64,000 nt of DNA from Epiperipatus broadwayi (GCA_028023455.1 JAQFVV010000017.1:682001-746000), one strand, 5' to 3'. Shown: positions 46,867 through 58,663, numbered from the stretch's first letter. Numbers and translations: made by a program. Notes: generated by a model from the letters alone, not told the origin.

Positions 46867-47530
46867 CAATACAAATCCTTGTATAACTCCAATTTTCATT
46901 TCAAATGCCTAAGATTTTCCACATATGGTAGTAACACTTCCTCTCATTTCATCATATAGGACCAACTAATTTCAATCAATGCCTATTATTTGAATCAAAT
47001 GCTTTGGTCAAATCAATAAAAATCATCCTTTTGTTCCTAATACTTTTCTAGCATTTGTCTGGCAACGAAAAGCATGTCTGTAGTATTTCTTGATTTCCCT
47101 GACCCACATTGAATCTGTGGTAACTATTCATCTATAACTGGACGCAATCTATTCGATAAAATTATTGAAAAGTCTTTTGCTGTTAGTGGATAATAATGTT
47201 ATTCTATATTGTCTATTCCCTTTGTTTTTAATAATTGGAACACTTAAAGCATCCTTAAGATTAGATATCACATATTCATGGGTTCGATATTCCTAAAAAA
47301 TTCCAATATTTTTGAAGCTGATATATCACTGCTTATTTTAAAACTTCTCCGGGTATTTCTTTAAGACCTGCAACCTTTCCATTTTTAGGATGTTTTGACT
47401 TCATTATGCTAGATATTTTTGTCTAAAATTATGAGAGTAAATAAAATGGATATATCCTTAAAAGTCATTATTTTAGTTATTCAAAAGATGTTCAAAATAC
47501 TCTTTCCATCTGCAATGGAATTTTATAATT
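46867..47530 (-). mobile_element. Non-LTR retrotransposon, N-terminal RT part (continuation of 43870-45676)
   Basis: The minus strand reads MDGKSILNIF-like, then KWKGCRS, then AKDFSIILSNRLRPVIDE, QIQCGSGKSRNTTDMLFVAR and QMLEKY. This is the RT segment 'K.....IL.NRL.P..D..L...Q.GFR..R.T.D.IF..RQ...K' upstream of motif A. FGFR is altered to CGSG. Heavily mutated. Confidence 0.65.
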
Positions 47531-48022
47531 AAAATAGATGCACAATTAAGAATTATTTTAGTATAAATGCGTTAATTATTAATGCATAATTTACTCACTA
47601 ATAAAAAACAATTTATATTCAAACTAAATATTTAAATGTTTAAATTTCAATAGAAACTTTTGTTACCACTATGTGTGACTATGTTGCACTTTACTTACAG
47701 AATTTGTAGAAATTATGAATAATTACATTTTTCTTTTCATATTTTAATAGATACCGTAATTTTCTTTTGGAATTAGATATCTGTACCTTTAATAATCATT
47801 CTTGCGTCAATTCTTTTTATTATTAAATGTATATGCATTACTAATTATAACAGTTACTGCATTGGTCTCATTCTTTATGTCATTTTTAATACTCATCCAC
47901 TAATGAATGTGGAAATTAAATATTTATTCACCATTTTTGTTTCTATTTTATTATTAAAATTCCATGTGCTACAAATTATTAAAATTTATGTTTGTATTAT
48001 CCTAAAAGTTCTATATAACGAA

Positions 48023-48307
48023 AATATATATACAATCCACACACAAACTTCATCTTGATTTATTATAATATGAACTATTATAATGTCCAATAATAGTCAT
48101 ACCAATGTTTCAACTATACTATTTTATAGTCTTTGTCAAGGACAACTCAAACCTCCTCTAACAAACAATTCTTTGAGTTGTCCTTGACAAAAACTATAAA
48201 ATAGTATAGTTGAAACATGGGTGTATATTATTGGACATTATAATAGTTCATAGTATAATAAATCAAGATGTATAAAGAAGTTTGTGTGTGGATTGTATAT
48301 ATATTTT
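48023..48307. repeat. Palindrome of a PLE-type terminal sequence
   Basis: Left arm 48023-48151 and right arm 48172-48307 are complementary over nearly their full length, with about 20 bp between them. Each arm has TTGTCCTTGACAAA, ACTATA...TATAGT and GTTGAAACAT. These are the landmarks of the 28204 and 31404 sequences, but here with different stem bases. Confidence 0.75.
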
Positions 48308-48309
48308 GA

Positions 48310-50392
48310 AATTAATGGGCTATTTTTAAAATAGAGGATTATTTCTTGGATTCATTTCTATATAAAGAAGTGTCTCATGTGAAATTCAAAATCAAATATA
48401 CACATTAAATATGGATCATTTAGCCTTATATTATTAAATTATCTATATATGCCTTTTTCTTTAAATTTCTTTTTTAATAATTGCCTATTTTCATTTTATA
48501 TTCAAAGTATATGCCTTTTTTTATAATCTTTAATTTATTGTATTCGATAGTAATTGCAATAAATTTTAATAAATATTTGAAATAACATCAAAGACGTGAG
48601 TGGAAAGTATGAGCTCTGGATTGCCTATCAAATTCTTTTTTTTTTAGCATTCTCTGTTATGCTTAGAAGATTAAATTTTGTGTATTTATTAATTATTTAT
48701 TTTTCACTATCTTCATTGGGTGGAAATTATTATTATTATTATCATCATCTGAATGGCTTCCAAAAGTTAATAGGTTATTGCTACACATATTAAATTATTT
48801 ACTCTATATAAATTCTCTATTTATTTGTAAAATGTTTGACTCTCTACTTACTTATATCAATATCTATTAATTGGTAGAGGGAACTATTAGCAAATACTTA
48901 CTATGAAATGGTGTGAAAAATATTTTTCTCTGAATTCTTTACTTTTGAAAATATCATTTGCAATGTTGCTGTAGTGAAAGATAAAGAGTTTAATGTAATT
49001 TATATATTCTTAATTCTTTTTCCTAATGATTATTGTTTCTAAAATCCCATCTAGAAAGAAATATTATTAATACTTTACATATTCCAAATAGATAAAATGT
49101 TGTTTTTGTTATCATTATTATTCTGTTAACAAGCGAATGGCTTAGAAAGTAATTCAGTCTACTCTTAATAGGTTTTGAGTACGATTTAAATTTCCATTAG
49201 AAAAGAAACGATTACTCCCAATTAGCCATGTATTTTTTACTATTATTATTTTATTACATTTTGGCAAAGTTATTCCCCCATTCTTCTTCAAAAGATCGAG
49301 TGTCAATTACAATAATATTTGCAACATTTTATTTTTATAAGTAAACTTTTATTCTATATCATATTTTGATAACCTTTATATAATTTATTCAAATACGAGT
49401 TTACAAATGAAAAAGAGTCTAAAATATAATTCAGCCATCTTTTGTAATTATGAAAGAGAACATTGCCATAATTGTGATCCAAGTGTTGTCAGAATTATGT
49501 GCGAAGAAAGAAATGATCACAAACATAAAATAAAGGAGGCGTGACTTTTTACACCAAATGAATATGTAATGAAACAGAAATCAAATAGCATTCAAATCAG
49601 CAAAAAAATAATGTTCTCGGCAGACTAATCATGAATATGATGCGCGAAAGCATTGAAAGTATACTTGGTATAATAAATCTTAGTACATTTTATATTCAAC
49701 CACTGTTTTAGTATTTTTTACATTGATATTTAAATTCTGCAAAATAGAAAAATAACATATTAAAGAGAAATATATAATGAAAACAATATCTTTTCATACT
49801 CAATGGTTGCCTTCACTATTTTATAAAAAAAATATTTAATGAATTATTTCCTATTTGAATTCCATTCATAAAATTGAATACAATTTTTTATTTAGACATC
49901 AAAATGCAATGAAATTCTGTTTTACACTTTAAAATTGCACTTATTCTTATTAAAATTTTGCATAACATTTCTGCGCTGGCTTTTACAAAAGCATTTCTTT
50001 TTTTAGCAAATCATTCTCAACTTCCATTTACCATCGGTGTATGGTTTTATTCCATTGATCGTTTTAAAAACAAATATTTCCAAATAAAATCCAATTGTAG
50101 TTACGTATTTAGTTTAAATAAATATTTTAGAAATATGTTGTATTAATAAGCATAAATATGTAATAAATTATTGAAATTACAATTTTTCTTTCTGAATTAA
50201 CAAAAGAAAAAAAGTAGCTTAAAGGCTATCGCTTTATATATGTATATGCTTTTCCTCCATCTTTCACTGTTTTATTTTGATAAGGATTATCTGAAAAATA
50301 GATTTATCCTTTTCTGAATTGGTTTTAACAAGAACAAAATCACAGTCACTACTTTGGTACTATTATAGATGTTATAACCTTTTTATTTTTAG
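48310..50392. other. Intron sequence, no other feature supported
   Basis: AT-rich; lies between candidate exons B and C. The frames at 48596-48793 and 49958-50146 are hydrophobic and low-complexity, with no exon signals. Confidence 0.45.
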
Positions 50393-50462
50393 GATGACTC
50401 TTCAGTTGCAGAACCATTTGATAATTGCCATTTAGCTTATTATGTTGCTTCATTACACCACA
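50393..50462 (+). CDS. Exon C of an unrecognised plus-strand gene
   Basis: The acceptor CCTTTTTATTTTTAG and the near-ideal donor A|GTAAGT bound 70 bp. It starts in phase 0, matching exon B, and ends in phase 1, matching exon D. The peptide DDSSVAEPFDNCHLAYYVAS then LHH is of mixed composition with one cysteine, unlike nearby low-complexity frames. The intron from exon B is about 7.5 kb and holds SINE, LTR, LINE and foldback insertions. Confidence 0.5.
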
Positions 50463-52165
50463 GTAAGTCTTCATTTAAATCATAGTTTTTTTTTAAAAAT
50501 AATGTTTTATTTTTATTTTATGCAAGTATTATTACTGACAGTAGTCAATAACTTATAATTTACATTTAGTTAACATATGAAAATTAATTTTGAAATGTTG
50601 GCTTTATTATGTCATGAATTTTAGACATTTTTTTAAATTAGTGTATTTTTTATGATTATCTAGGAAGCAGGCTTAATCAAATCATAAAATTTTTTTAACA
50701 GTGAGGAAATGCTTGATCATTGTTAGTCATAATTTCCTTTTTATTTAATGTTTGTCCAAATTATTATAACATATAGTGCATAATATTCATACTGAATGCT
50801 AAGGTTATAACGTTCTTAGTATGTAAACACATGCATATATACATACCAGACATATATTCGGCCTTTAAAGGCCATCGTTTTCATAATAGTTATTTTTAAT
50901 CGATTGCTTTAACAATTTTTTTTTAAGATTTAATGTAAATTAAACAAAATATTTCAATATATAAATAAATGAGAGAAATTTCACGAGCCTGAAAGCTTGT
51001 GATTAGCATTATGAATAAACATACATTCTGATAGCGTTATGGACATTTTGTAATAGTTTTTTTAATTGTTTTAAGAAATTTTTTTTAAGATTTAATATAA
51101 ATTAAACAAAAGATTTTAATATTATATAAATAAATGTGAGAAATTTCCCTGGCCTGAAAGGTTGTCATTAACTACTATTTGATATGTGAATTTGACACGG
51201 TTATGGACAACTATAAAAATTACAGATACTTCCTTCACATAAACGTAATAGTGTTTTTTAATTGGGTGCGAATTTGACATATGGACAAACATTCACATGA
51301 ATCACATGACAGTCTTACAGACAAACATTCACATGGATTTTATATATATAGATATAATTCTCTGCTCAGATCCATTGAAGTTCCATTGACATTTATACAC
51401 CCAAGAAACAATGTTCACAATAATTCCAGCCAGTTGATCAAACAGATTTTTTTTATTTCTCAATTGGAAATCGGTTGAGATACTTTTAGCTTTTAAGTAC
51501 TCCATTAAGCATTATTTTATAGATCTTTTCATTTATGTGTTGTTGTTTTAAATTAAAATCAAGATGTGAAAAAATCTGTAAATAACTATTCAGTGTAGAT
51601 AATATTAACCCTGATTTTGTAAACAAATTAATTGTGATATTAATCTGTGTTTATATATATGCACACAAAACATTGTTTAAATTGTAGAATTTTGCAAAAA
51701 GATGTGAAATGTTTTGGATGAAAAGTCTGAATTGGAATTTAAAATTAACAGCTACATTGCACTTTATATGTGTTTCAGAAATGGATTACCACTGAATTGT
51801 TCTCATTAGTAATACTATGTAATCATTTCATTTTGTTATTTTTGTTTTCCATTCTTAAGAAAATCAATGAAATGACGTGTCCCTGTATTTCCTTATATAA
51901 ATTGTTGAACTTAAATTCAGATTAATATTTTGTTTTTATATTTTTAGTAATCTGAACAACTTGTGTTAGTTTACCATCAAGGAAATTTTAAGCTATGCTT
52001 ATTTATCATCACATGATCACAATTTCTTATACGTATTTATTTTCTATACTTATTTATGTAATAAAATTCTTATTTTCAAAAACAAACAGATAAGAAAATT
52101 GGATTTAAGATTAATGATTGTTTCAGAAGTGTGTTAATAGGATTATTAAATTCTACTAAAGTTAA

Positions 52166-52388
52166 AAAAGGGCAAAACTCTCCATACAATAGTGCCACTT
52201 AGTGCAAGCCAGAGTACTGAATGGATGCTGGAAGGCTTGTGCATAAAATCCCTATCTAGTGCCTATTCTGGCATCCATTGATTACTCTGGCTTGTACTAA
52301 GTAGAACTACTGTATGGAGAGTTTTGCCTGTTTTAATAACAGTTATGAGCAAGCATAAAAAATGGTGATCATGTGATGTTTAGTGGTT
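52166..52388 (+). mobile_element. Minimal foldback element FB4 with perfect 15-bp target duplication
   Basis: The 5' arm 52171-52227 (GGCAAAACTCTCCATACA...) pairs with 52268-52329 (...TGTATGGAGAGTTTTGCC) around a 40-bp loop. Beyond the 3' arm a 59-bp single-copy tail runs through ATGGTGATCATG to GTTTAGTGG. TTCTACTAAAGTTAA is present at 52151-52165 and again at 52389-52403. This copy best defines both termini of the family. It lies between exons C and D of the plus-strand gene. Confidence 0.85.
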
Positions 52389-52535
52389 TTCTACTAAAGT
52401 TAATATTAAAAAATTAAGCACTAAAAGAAAACTGAGCTGCAGGATGGTAAAGTGAATGTATCTACTTGTTTAGATTTTCTGATAACTATATGCATTAGTA
52501 TAATTTGTACTATAAGGAAATACTTATTATACAAA

Positions 52536-53265
52536 TAGCTAAAATGAACCCAAATTCAAAATTAAACAAGGTTAGCTGAAAAAACAACAACCCACTGTTT
52601 TTTTTGCCAAAGCAGACTTCTCAAGTACACAGGACTAAATAACAACATATTAACAAATATATATTAATTATACTTTCCACAATTATATTTTACATACCCT
52701 TTATATTAAAAGAACTCTTAAATTAATTGTTTCCTGTTCATAAATTTTTAATAATAATGATTATTTAGTTTTTTTATTTCATTTTTTTCAAAGAAGACAA
52801 CCTTAGCCTCATCAAAACTAACAGGGTGGCTTGTATCTCTCATGGATATATATATAATGCAGAACTAACATTTTTATTTCCAATTCTACTTTTATTTTTT
52901 TCATTTAAGCTCAAACTACTCTGAACTATATATAACTTTTTACAAAAACAAAGGATAATATACACTACTCCGGGAATAATCTTCCTATCAAAATCTCTGT
53001 TGTATTATTTAATAAATTATTCAAAGCAATACCCCTCTTCCAAGCAATTTTTTTACTTTCAAACAAACTCATATTCTTACAATTCTATAAGAAGGAAATT
53101 TAAAAAACAAAGAAATAAAATTATATTTTTCTTTATCCTTCACATTATTATAATTATTTACAGAGCCATAATTATTATTTAAATAAAATACAGTTAACAA
53201 ATTTATCAGAGTAGCCAATGCTTAAATAATCTTTATAAAATTGACCTTTTTGAAACAAAGTATGT
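52536..53265 (-). mobile_element. Penelope-like fragment (GIY-YIG region), same family as PLE-1
   Basis: Colinear with 36166-36895: the same CAAATTCAAAATTAAACAAG-type 3' end, CTCAAACTACTCTGAACTAT, ACAAAAACAAAGGATAATAT and AACAAATTTATCAGAGTAGC landmarks. Homology stops at GAAACAAAG (53265), a 5' truncation. It has more stops than PLE-1. A dimorphic fragment with no coding capacity. Confidence 0.72.
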
Positions 53266-56200
53266 TTATTATAGAGTGAACCAAGCTTTCTACTGTCTGT
53301 CATGAAGTTAATAGATAGCAAGGTATAGGGAGTACAATATCAAGATTGTGAGAAAATGCTCTACTACAGGTATTCACTCTACCCTAGTATATGATTCCAT
53401 AGAAGAAGAAAGTCTGAAAAAATCCAGCTCTATCCTGAAAAATCCATCCCTAGTCTGAAAGGAAAAGGGATGTTTATCATTATTTAGAAAGAAATATAAC
53501 AGTTGCTGATTTTTTTCGAAATTCTATCTGTGATAAAATTGTGAAATAAGAAACATGATGTCGATCAGTCAAAAATGATGCAGAACTGAATTTTTTGACA
53601 GTCAGAAAAATGAAAGATTAAGGAAAGAAATCAACTTACCCTTTTGATCTCTGCCTGAAATATTAAACTCAAGGATAAATAATTTTTCATTGTTTGCCAG
53701 CCTTAAAAAAGAAAAACTAAGGATAAATAGATTTTTTATTTTTTTGCCTGTCTGAAATATTAAAACTAAGGATAAAATATACTTAATTGTAACCCCTTGG
53801 AACAGATTGGAAAGTTACACCACCCCATAAAGTTGGTAAAACTATTTCATATATATATGTCACGTGACCAAATTTTAATATGTTTTTACGAACTGATATT
53901 TATTTAGTTATTGGTTTATTATATTTAATACTAATTTCTTTTATTCTTAAAATATATTATATATTTGTCTTTAGTTATATTCAATAATGGATAATATATT
54001 TATAGAATTTGATTGATTATTACGTTTTTTGATATGTTATAATTAAAGCATCAATCAGGCATTAAAGAGGAGAGGAGAATAAACAAATATCTTACTTTAT
54101 AATAATAATGAAAAAGATATTGGAAGTTTTTAAAAGCCATTACTATTTTTTTGTTATGCCTTATTGTTAAGTTATACTCTCTATTTTGACAATGTTTGTT
54201 TATTGGGGGGGGTGGGGGTGATTCTTTAGAATCTTGCGACTGTGTGGAATGTTCAGTTTTAAACTTTAGTATATCTTTCATTCTCTTGTTGCATTTCATC
54301 ACTTTAATAACCTATTATAAATTAAATAGTGCAATATCATTGTTGACTTTCTTGTGTCCCAAGATACTGTTTGGTACTGATGGATTAGCACATTAGGAAA
54401 GAGTTTAAACCTAGGATCCTGCTGGTGTTCGAATCATATCAGCTCAAACAAATGAAAATGTTTACAGAGCTCAGGTCTCTTACAAGATATTGTTTTTCAT
54501 AACAATAGAGGTATATCTTTACAAATGAACTATGCTGAGCTGGAATAATAGGCTTATAAACTGTCAATGTCCTTTAGTAATGCTCATCACCAATCTTTGA
54601 TTGGAGTTCAAAACCTAGTTTCATTACAATATATGTATATAAAACCTTATTGGCTAAAATTTTTGTTTCATTTTTTTCCAAGATATTATTTGTACTAATA
54701 AATACTTTATTGCCAGATTTAAATTTACTTTTGATCCTAGACTTATATTTGGAATATGTGCCCAGAAGTTTTGAACCCCTAGGTCTATGGATGTCCCTAT
54801 AAGTAGAAGATTAAAACCACTATGCTAGATAGTCATGATTTAGTAATTTAACTGAGATTCAAATATTAATCCAATGCATGTCTTTTTTGTCCTCTAATGG
54901 AAAGAAAGGCTGTACGATGTAGTTGTTTTATTATATCAAACTTATTACATGTTCTGTTAATTTTCTTGAGATATCTTGTGTTAACTGCTCTACCTGGTAA
55001 CCTGTAAGAATGTCATGCTATTGGTAGAATTCATTTTCAGAAAGTGTAAAAATTGACTGGGTGGGCACTTTGTTTTCTTATCAGGAATAGAAATATTAAT
55101 ATTGTTTGTGGGTACATACATATACAAATAATTGTATTTTATTTTATAAGTGCTATATTTTTCACACAGTCTTATTTGATAATATCAGTTTTAGATAAAT
55201 ACTTATTACTATTATCTAGTAGGTTAAAGATTACTATGCCATACTTAGCTAAGGTATACATATTCATATATTCTCATATGAATGTGAACAATAAATGTAG
55301 TACTTGTAAATTGAACTGTACTCATTCACTATGAATAAATACTGAACAATGTTAATATGTGAGGAGGTAAGACTTTTCCCAACTGAAGAACTGGTTTATC
55401 CAGAAGTGCGTACTGGAGATCAGTTGCCTTTTTTCAGATGTCTTTATTCTTGTTTTTGAAGTCATGTAGTAAAATAGTTTTAAGTATATTTAATGCATGT
55501 ATAAACTATCATATGGTGTTACTCTTAACTTATGTTTCTGAAATGGGTTATCTTCTTCCTTTTGTAACATCTTCTCCTATAAGCTTTAGTAATCAATGAA
55601 TATCAGATAACAGTATTATATTATCCACATTACCACACTAGATTCTCACTTTTCCCTCCACAATGAGCTCTTAGGATTCAAAGCTTGAATTAATGCACTT
55701 ACACATTTAGTGACCATTTATTTTGTTTCATTAGTCAAACTAAGAGTGTGAAATTCAAAATAGTCTAAAAGTTTTAAACCCAAGTCAATTTATTTACTTA
55801 ATTATATGGATGTGATACCAGGCCAATATCTACATATTTTATTGATCTCAATGTTCTGCCAACTGTAAGCTTCATCTTTCATTTTTCTAATAAAGTTAAT
55901 ATTAACAATACATCCACATGATGTTCTCAACTGTTTTTGATGTATGTTTCAAAGAACAGTTCTCTTCATTTGACATAGTTTGAACGTCAGATTTGAGTAT
56001 CTTCTCTAATGAAGAAAGAATTTAGAATGTAATCAAGGGGTGTATTAATGTTTCATAATAATCTGGTAATCATTGATTTTTTAAAATTGCAGTAAATGAT
56101 TCTAAAATATGGTAAATAATTCTGCTCTCAGAAGCATACATACACTATTAAACAACAATATTCTAACTGCATTATCGTATTTTTTTGCTGTTGATAATGC

Positions 56201-56330
56201 TGACTTAACTGATCAGCTAAGTAGGAAATTGCTTACAGGTTTCTCCCATAATAGCATTCTAAGAAATGTTTTACAAACATTATCCATTGTTAAAACTATC
56301 CAAATTTTAAAATTTTTATATAATTGTGGT
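53266..56330. other. Intron-like sequence, no gene supported
   Basis: Contains an internal near-repeat (CTGAAATATTAAAACTAAGG-type, near 53655 and 53755) and a G-run at 54205-54219. A frame at 56109-56333 (peptide containing FFAVDNADLTDQLSRKLLTG) has mixed composition, but its splice phases do not fit exons C or D, so I do not call it. Confidence 0.35.
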
Positions 56331-56337
56331 TAACTCT

Positions 56338-56371
<34 letters not shown>

Positions 56372-56372
56372 C
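56338..56372. repeat. Symmetric T-run/A-run
   Basis: About 20 T followed by about 14 A, a perfect snap-back. Similar but shorter tracts are at about 22622, 29919 and 41349. Confidence 0.8.
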
Positions 56373-56479
56373 CACAATCCCAGTTAAAATTTTTATTCAA
56401 TTTTTTTCAAGATACTATTTTTATTAAGCAATACCTTATTTTCATATTTACCACCTCCTTTATTATGCTGTAATATCTC

Positions 56480-56735
56480 ATATAAATGCAATGTATCCAC
56501 TCTACTTTGAACACTTTTTAGCAAAAACCCTTTATTGTACATATATGCATACACAGTCTTACGTTTCAGAGCTATTTTAACTTTAATTTTTTAAAAATCA
56601 TTAAAGTTAAAGTGGCTCTGATGAAGACTGCAGGACAGTCGAAACATAAGATTGTGTATATATGTACAATAAAAAGTTTTTGCTAAAAATAGAGTGGTTA
56701 TATTGCATTTATATAATACCTTATTGCCAGATTTA
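56480..56735. repeat. Palindrome of a PLE-type terminal sequence with one ribozyme-bearing arm
   Basis: The left arm (about 56488-56585) is the reverse complement of the right arm (about 56600-56715). Landmarks in arm orientation are TTAAAGTTAAA, GGCTCTGA, AAAC.TAAGA, TATATGTACAATAAA, TTTTTGCTAAAAA and AGAGTGG. The right arm contains the hammerhead-like core; the left arm lacks about 20 nt exactly there. Confidence 0.72.
56618..56645 (+). ncRNA. Hammerhead ribozyme-like core, family B
   Basis: CTGATGA (56618-56624), A, GACT (56626-56629), 7-nt loop GCAGGAC, AGTC (56637-56640), GAAAC. Helix II pairs perfectly. Position in the terminal sequence of a PLE-like repeat fits known PLE hammerheads. 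Helix III after GAAAC is not obvious. Confidence 0.55.
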
Positions 56736-56999
56736 AGTTACTTTTAATCTTACATGTGTTATTTGTAGTAAATGCCCATAAGATATTATATTTATTCCAA
56801 ATACTTAATTAAAGTAATCTATCCTCCATATTCAGTTTATCAGTCTGATATTCCTGCTGTGTAAATTTATTAAATGTTTTAAACTTTGCAATCTATGTGG
56901 ATATTTTAATAATAATAATAAAAATGTATATAAAAACGAATTAGTTTAACATATATATAATTATATTGTTGAAGTTACTTTTAATTTGGTGTTTTGTAG

Positions 57000-57107
57000 A
57001 GAAATTTACTTTTGATGACAAATCAAGATATTTCTGTCATAGCTACTTGGAAATAGAAGATTTTTACAATGTTCTATTTGATATTAAAATTTATAGCAAT
57101 TTTGGTG
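57000..57107 (+). CDS. Exon D of an unrecognised plus-strand gene
   Basis: The acceptor TTTGGTGTTTTGTAG and the donor GTG|GTAATT bound 108 bp, phase 1 at both ends. It reads KFTFDDKSRYFCHSYLEIED and then FYNVLFDIKIYSNFG, with one cysteine. The phases fit exon C upstream and exon E 102 bp downstream. The function is unknown; alternating hydrophobic and polar residues suggest a beta-rich extracellular fold, which is inference only. Confidence 0.45.
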
Positions 57108-57209
57108 GTAATTTATATATATATAATGTTCTTAGTTTTTTTACAACAACATCTTAAAGATATGGCAGTCTCCTATTATTAGTTGTGATTATTTTTTTTT
57201 CTTTTTCAG

Positions 57210-57259
57210 ATGAACAAAATTATTATAGCAAAATGAATACCTATAGAATTATATGTTGA
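57210..57259 (+). CDS. Terminal exon E of an unrecognised plus-strand gene
   Basis: A very strong acceptor (T-run, then CTTTTTCAG) is followed by 50 bp in the phase left by exon D. The frame reads EQNYYSKMNTYRIIC and a TGA at 57257-57259. A polyadenylation signal follows about 375 bp downstream. If exon D is skipped, exon C also joins here in phase, so alternative splicing is possible. Confidence 0.42.
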
Positions 57260-57660
57260 AACAGATTTTATTTTAAAATTGAATTTTAAATGTATGTAAA
57301 AAGTTGGTCTTTTAATTTTTCTTAAAATTAATTTCATCGAAAAGTAAAGTTTTGTCTAATGGCAATTGCTGCAGTATATTTGAGGGTGCGAGTTTTTAAA
57401 GTGAAATTTTATTCTGTTTTTATATAATTAAACTAATATATACGTTTCCATACATTTTCATAGTTTTTTTTTTTTTTTCAATTTAATTTTTGTAGAAATG
57501 TTATCAATTTTTTGTAGACTTGATTGTATAAAAGGCAGCTAATATACTTTTAACTTGACCATGTCCGTGTAATGATTGTAGCAGTTGCATTGAAAATTAA
57601 ATTAATATTCTTCTCCTTTATTTTATATATTTTTAATAAAAAAATCTTAGTTTCAAGAAA
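57260..57660 (+). terminator. Probable 3' UTR with poly(A) signal AATAAA (57635-57640)
   Basis: Follows the stop codon of exon E. AT-rich, non-coding, with a canonical AATAAA embedded in AATAAAAAAA. Weak on its own in DNA this AT-rich, but correctly placed for the gene. Confidence 0.35.
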
Positions 57661-57855
57661 TGCTAATAAAATTTTGGATTTAGTAACAGGGGCGGAATTT
57701 TTGAAGTTTTAGCAACCCACTTACAAAAAGCTACTTTACTTTCTAAATTACAAGAAAAATCATTTAAGATTAAATTTTTGCTCTTTTTTTTTTAGCTTTT
57801 CAACTGAATTTCAGAAACTTCCACACTACAGTTTGTTTACAACTATTTTTAACTA

Positions 57856-58198
57856 TCACTTTAACTATCAAAACATCACATGATTAGCATTTCATATGCT
57901 TACACATTCTGTTAATAAGAGTACCAAACTCCATACAGCAGTGCCACCAAGTGCAAGCTTTAACAATCAATGGGTGTAGGAAGGTTTGTGCATACCTATC
58001 TAGTGCCTATTCGTCCAACATCCCCAGACTAGTTTCTAGCTTATGGCTTTCATCAGTAAGGATTCTTGGATTTGATAACACTGCACCTAGATTTTAGGAT
58101 CTAATGCAACCCTCCAGCAACCACCTTTTACATATTTGGTTAACTATAAAGCTAGGAGCTTGCACTTGGTGACACTATGGTATGGAGTATTTGGTACT
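57856..58198 (-). mobile_element. Foldback element FB5 with perfect 13-bp target duplication
   Basis: On the plus strand it starts with the long terminus (CAAAACATCACATGATTAGC), then CCAAACTCCATACAG, GTGCAAGC, CCCAGACTAGTTTC and CACTGCACCTAGATTTTAGG, and returns as GCTTGCACTTGGTGACACTA. CTATTTTTAACTA occurs at 57843-57855 and 58199-58211. More diverged from the consensus than FB3 or FB4, though its duplication is still perfect. Confidence 0.8.
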
Positions 58199-58663
58199 CT
58201 ATTTTTAACTAAATATTGATTGCTTAGAACTTTACTTTCTAAAATTAGTTTTACTTATGACCCCAACTTCATGTAATGTCTAATTTTCAATCATAATTAA
58301 GCATTTGTGTTTTAATTAAAGAAAATTATTTTATTTTTAACAAATAATATTTATTAAATAAATTTAATGAATTTTACCTGTGAATTGTGTGTTTTTTATC
58401 CACATTCATGTCAAGTATACATTTTTTATGGAATAAAAATAATACCAATTAAACTATTTCATATTACTAATGTAGTTATTATGTAAATAATATTTTATAT
58501 CTATTATAAATAAATAGAACTATTTATATCTATAAAATATTAATGCCATTCTAATTATTTAATAACCTAAATGTCCATTCTTCATAAAGATTGAATTTAT
58601 ACTATGTACTCTGGACTATTTGATTCCTCTCTAGATCTATCAGTTATGTTTTTTTGATATGTC

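Noticed and set aside
56109-56333. 74-codon plus-strand frame near exon D as an extra exon
   Set aside because: Its possible splice sites are out of phase with exons C and D, and its donor is weak.
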